7,667 bases of DNA from positions 1 through 7,667 of the forward strand of contig MAXP01000208.1 of NCBI GenBank assembly GCA_001751085.1. The letters run 5' to 3'. The notes under the pieces were generated by a model that made no database searches, was not told the origin of the DNA, and saw only the letters and a program-made list of their open reading frames with translations. Positions within the stretch are counted from its first letter, which is position 1. The number at the start of each line of letters is the position of its first letter. Shown here in pieces: positions 7,330-7,667 of this stretch. A program made the position numbers and the translations under genes. The stretch is from Desulfobacterales bacterium C00003060 (GTDB lineage: Bacteria; Desulfobacterota; Desulfobacteria; Desulfobacterales; C00003060).

Positions 7330-7539
7330 AGGCATCGTTCACGACAAGTCAGAAGTAGTTTACACTTTCTTGATCTTGTATTTTGGCAGTGAAATTTGAA
7401 ATTTAAAATTGGGAAAAACACAAAGATGTAGATGCGTTACCTAATTTCAAATTTCGAATTTCCAGTTTGGACATCGCCATTCAATTCGATAATACACGCT
7501 TTTTCGAAAAAAGTGTAAACTGGTGAATGAAGGATGCCT
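7330..7539. repeat. Nested inverted-repeat element in the convergent spacer (MITE-like or attenuating palindrome)
   Basis: Three pairs of inverted arms are nested. The outermost is AGGCATCGTTCA (7330-7341) against TGAAGGATGCCT (7528-7539), matching at 11 of 12 positions. The middle pair is AGTTTACACTTT (7357-7368) against AAAGTGTAAACT (7510-7521), an exact 12-bp match. The innermost is the AT-rich pair at 7391-7410 and 7443-7462. The arms are unequally spaced on the two sides, so the whole is an imperfect palindrome with insertions or deletions. No ORF lies within it. It could be a small non-autonomous mobile repeat or the shared 3' structure of two convergent genes. I see no clear target-site duplication. 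Confidence 0.6.
7391..7462. repeat. AT-rich inner inverted repeat (20-bp arms)
   Basis: The left arm GAAATTTGAAATTTAAAATT (7391-7410) matches the reverse complement of the right arm AATTTCAAATTTCGAATTTC (7443-7462) at 18 of 20 positions. One of the two mismatches would be a G-U pair in RNA. A 32-base loop separates the arms. Each arm is itself built from short AAATTT-type units. It could form a long weak stem-loop between the two convergent genes, but it lacks the GC-rich stem plus U-run of a classical intrinsic terminator. Confidence 0.65.
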
Positions 7540-7569
7540 ATTTTCCCGCATAGTCGCTGATTTTCCAGG

Positions 7570-7667
7570 TTAGAAAACAAACTTGATTACCACAAATCCT
7601 AAAACCAACAATATCACAAAAGCTATAGCAAGTGCATTGAAATACTTGTCAATAAAGGGCTGGATCT
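7570..7667 (-). CDS. C-terminal end of a membrane protein (partial, cut by the window edge)
   Basis: On the minus strand a frame is open from the right edge of the window to a TAA at 7572-7570, giving 31 residues that begin IQPFIDKYFNAL and end VVIKFVF. About 20 central residues are strongly hydrophobic (LAIAFVILLVLGFVVI), as expected for a final transmembrane helix with a short basic tail. Composition and frame look like genuine coding sequence, and its convergent orientation fits the repeat-filled spacer. The fragment is too short to name the family. DedA/VTT-type membrane proteins can end in such a helix, but that is only a guess. The gene start lies outside the window. Confidence 0.55.
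   Translation of the reverse strand, partial: IQPFIDKYFNALAIAFVILLVLGFVVIKFVF

Noticed and set aside
7500..7511. Palindrome TTTTTCGAAAAA as a terminator
   Set aside because: The stem is only A-T pairs around CG with no room for a normal loop. It is better seen as part of the larger inverted-repeat element.

Overview
The window looks like a chromosomal segment of a Gram-negative (diderm) bacterium. Both large genes belong to the outer-membrane biogenesis machinery. The gene order (a TamB-like gene followed by a BamA/TamA-like gene), the moderate GC content and the AT-rich palindromic spacer repeats would fit a sulfate-reducing or related Desulfobacterota ('deltaproteobacterial') lineage. That assignment is inference, since the window carries no phylogenetic marker.

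Layout: (1) Positions 1-485 are AT-rich and hold no convincing intact gene. They contain three imperfect copies of a TGGTCCC-type repeat (80-154), a run of TCAAG words spaced exactly 10 bp apart (220-244), a 7-bp dyad (362-384) next to a perfect TATAAT (393-398), and a second promoter candidate TTGACA-17-TAGCAT (427-455). (2) Positions 486-4385 encode a 1299-residue TamB-family protein: an inner-membrane signal anchor, a long periplasmic beta-rich body and the C-terminal TamB (DUF490) domain. (3) After a 55-nt gap comes an Omp85-superfamily protein (about 4441-7326) with a signal peptide, seven POTRA-like modules by my count, and a 16-strand-type barrel with the VRGF motif and a terminal Phe. 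Its start region is unusual: an 11-codon upstream ORF with an ideal Shine-Dalgarno, several possible starts, and a perfect 22-bp palindrome inside the first codons. (4) Positions 7327-7569 form a convergent intergenic spacer dominated by a roughly 210-bp nested inverted-repeat element. (5) Positions 7570-7667 on the minus strand are the C-terminal end of a membrane protein cut by the window edge.

The two main genes very likely form one transcription unit. TamB-type proteins bridge the inner membrane to the POTRA domains of an Omp85 partner, and they are implicated in outer-membrane protein insertion and in phospholipid transport to the outer membrane. I see no defence system, CRISPR array, RNA gene or intact mobile element. 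The most unusual points are the POTRA count, the translation-start architecture of the second gene and the nested repeat in the convergent spacer.
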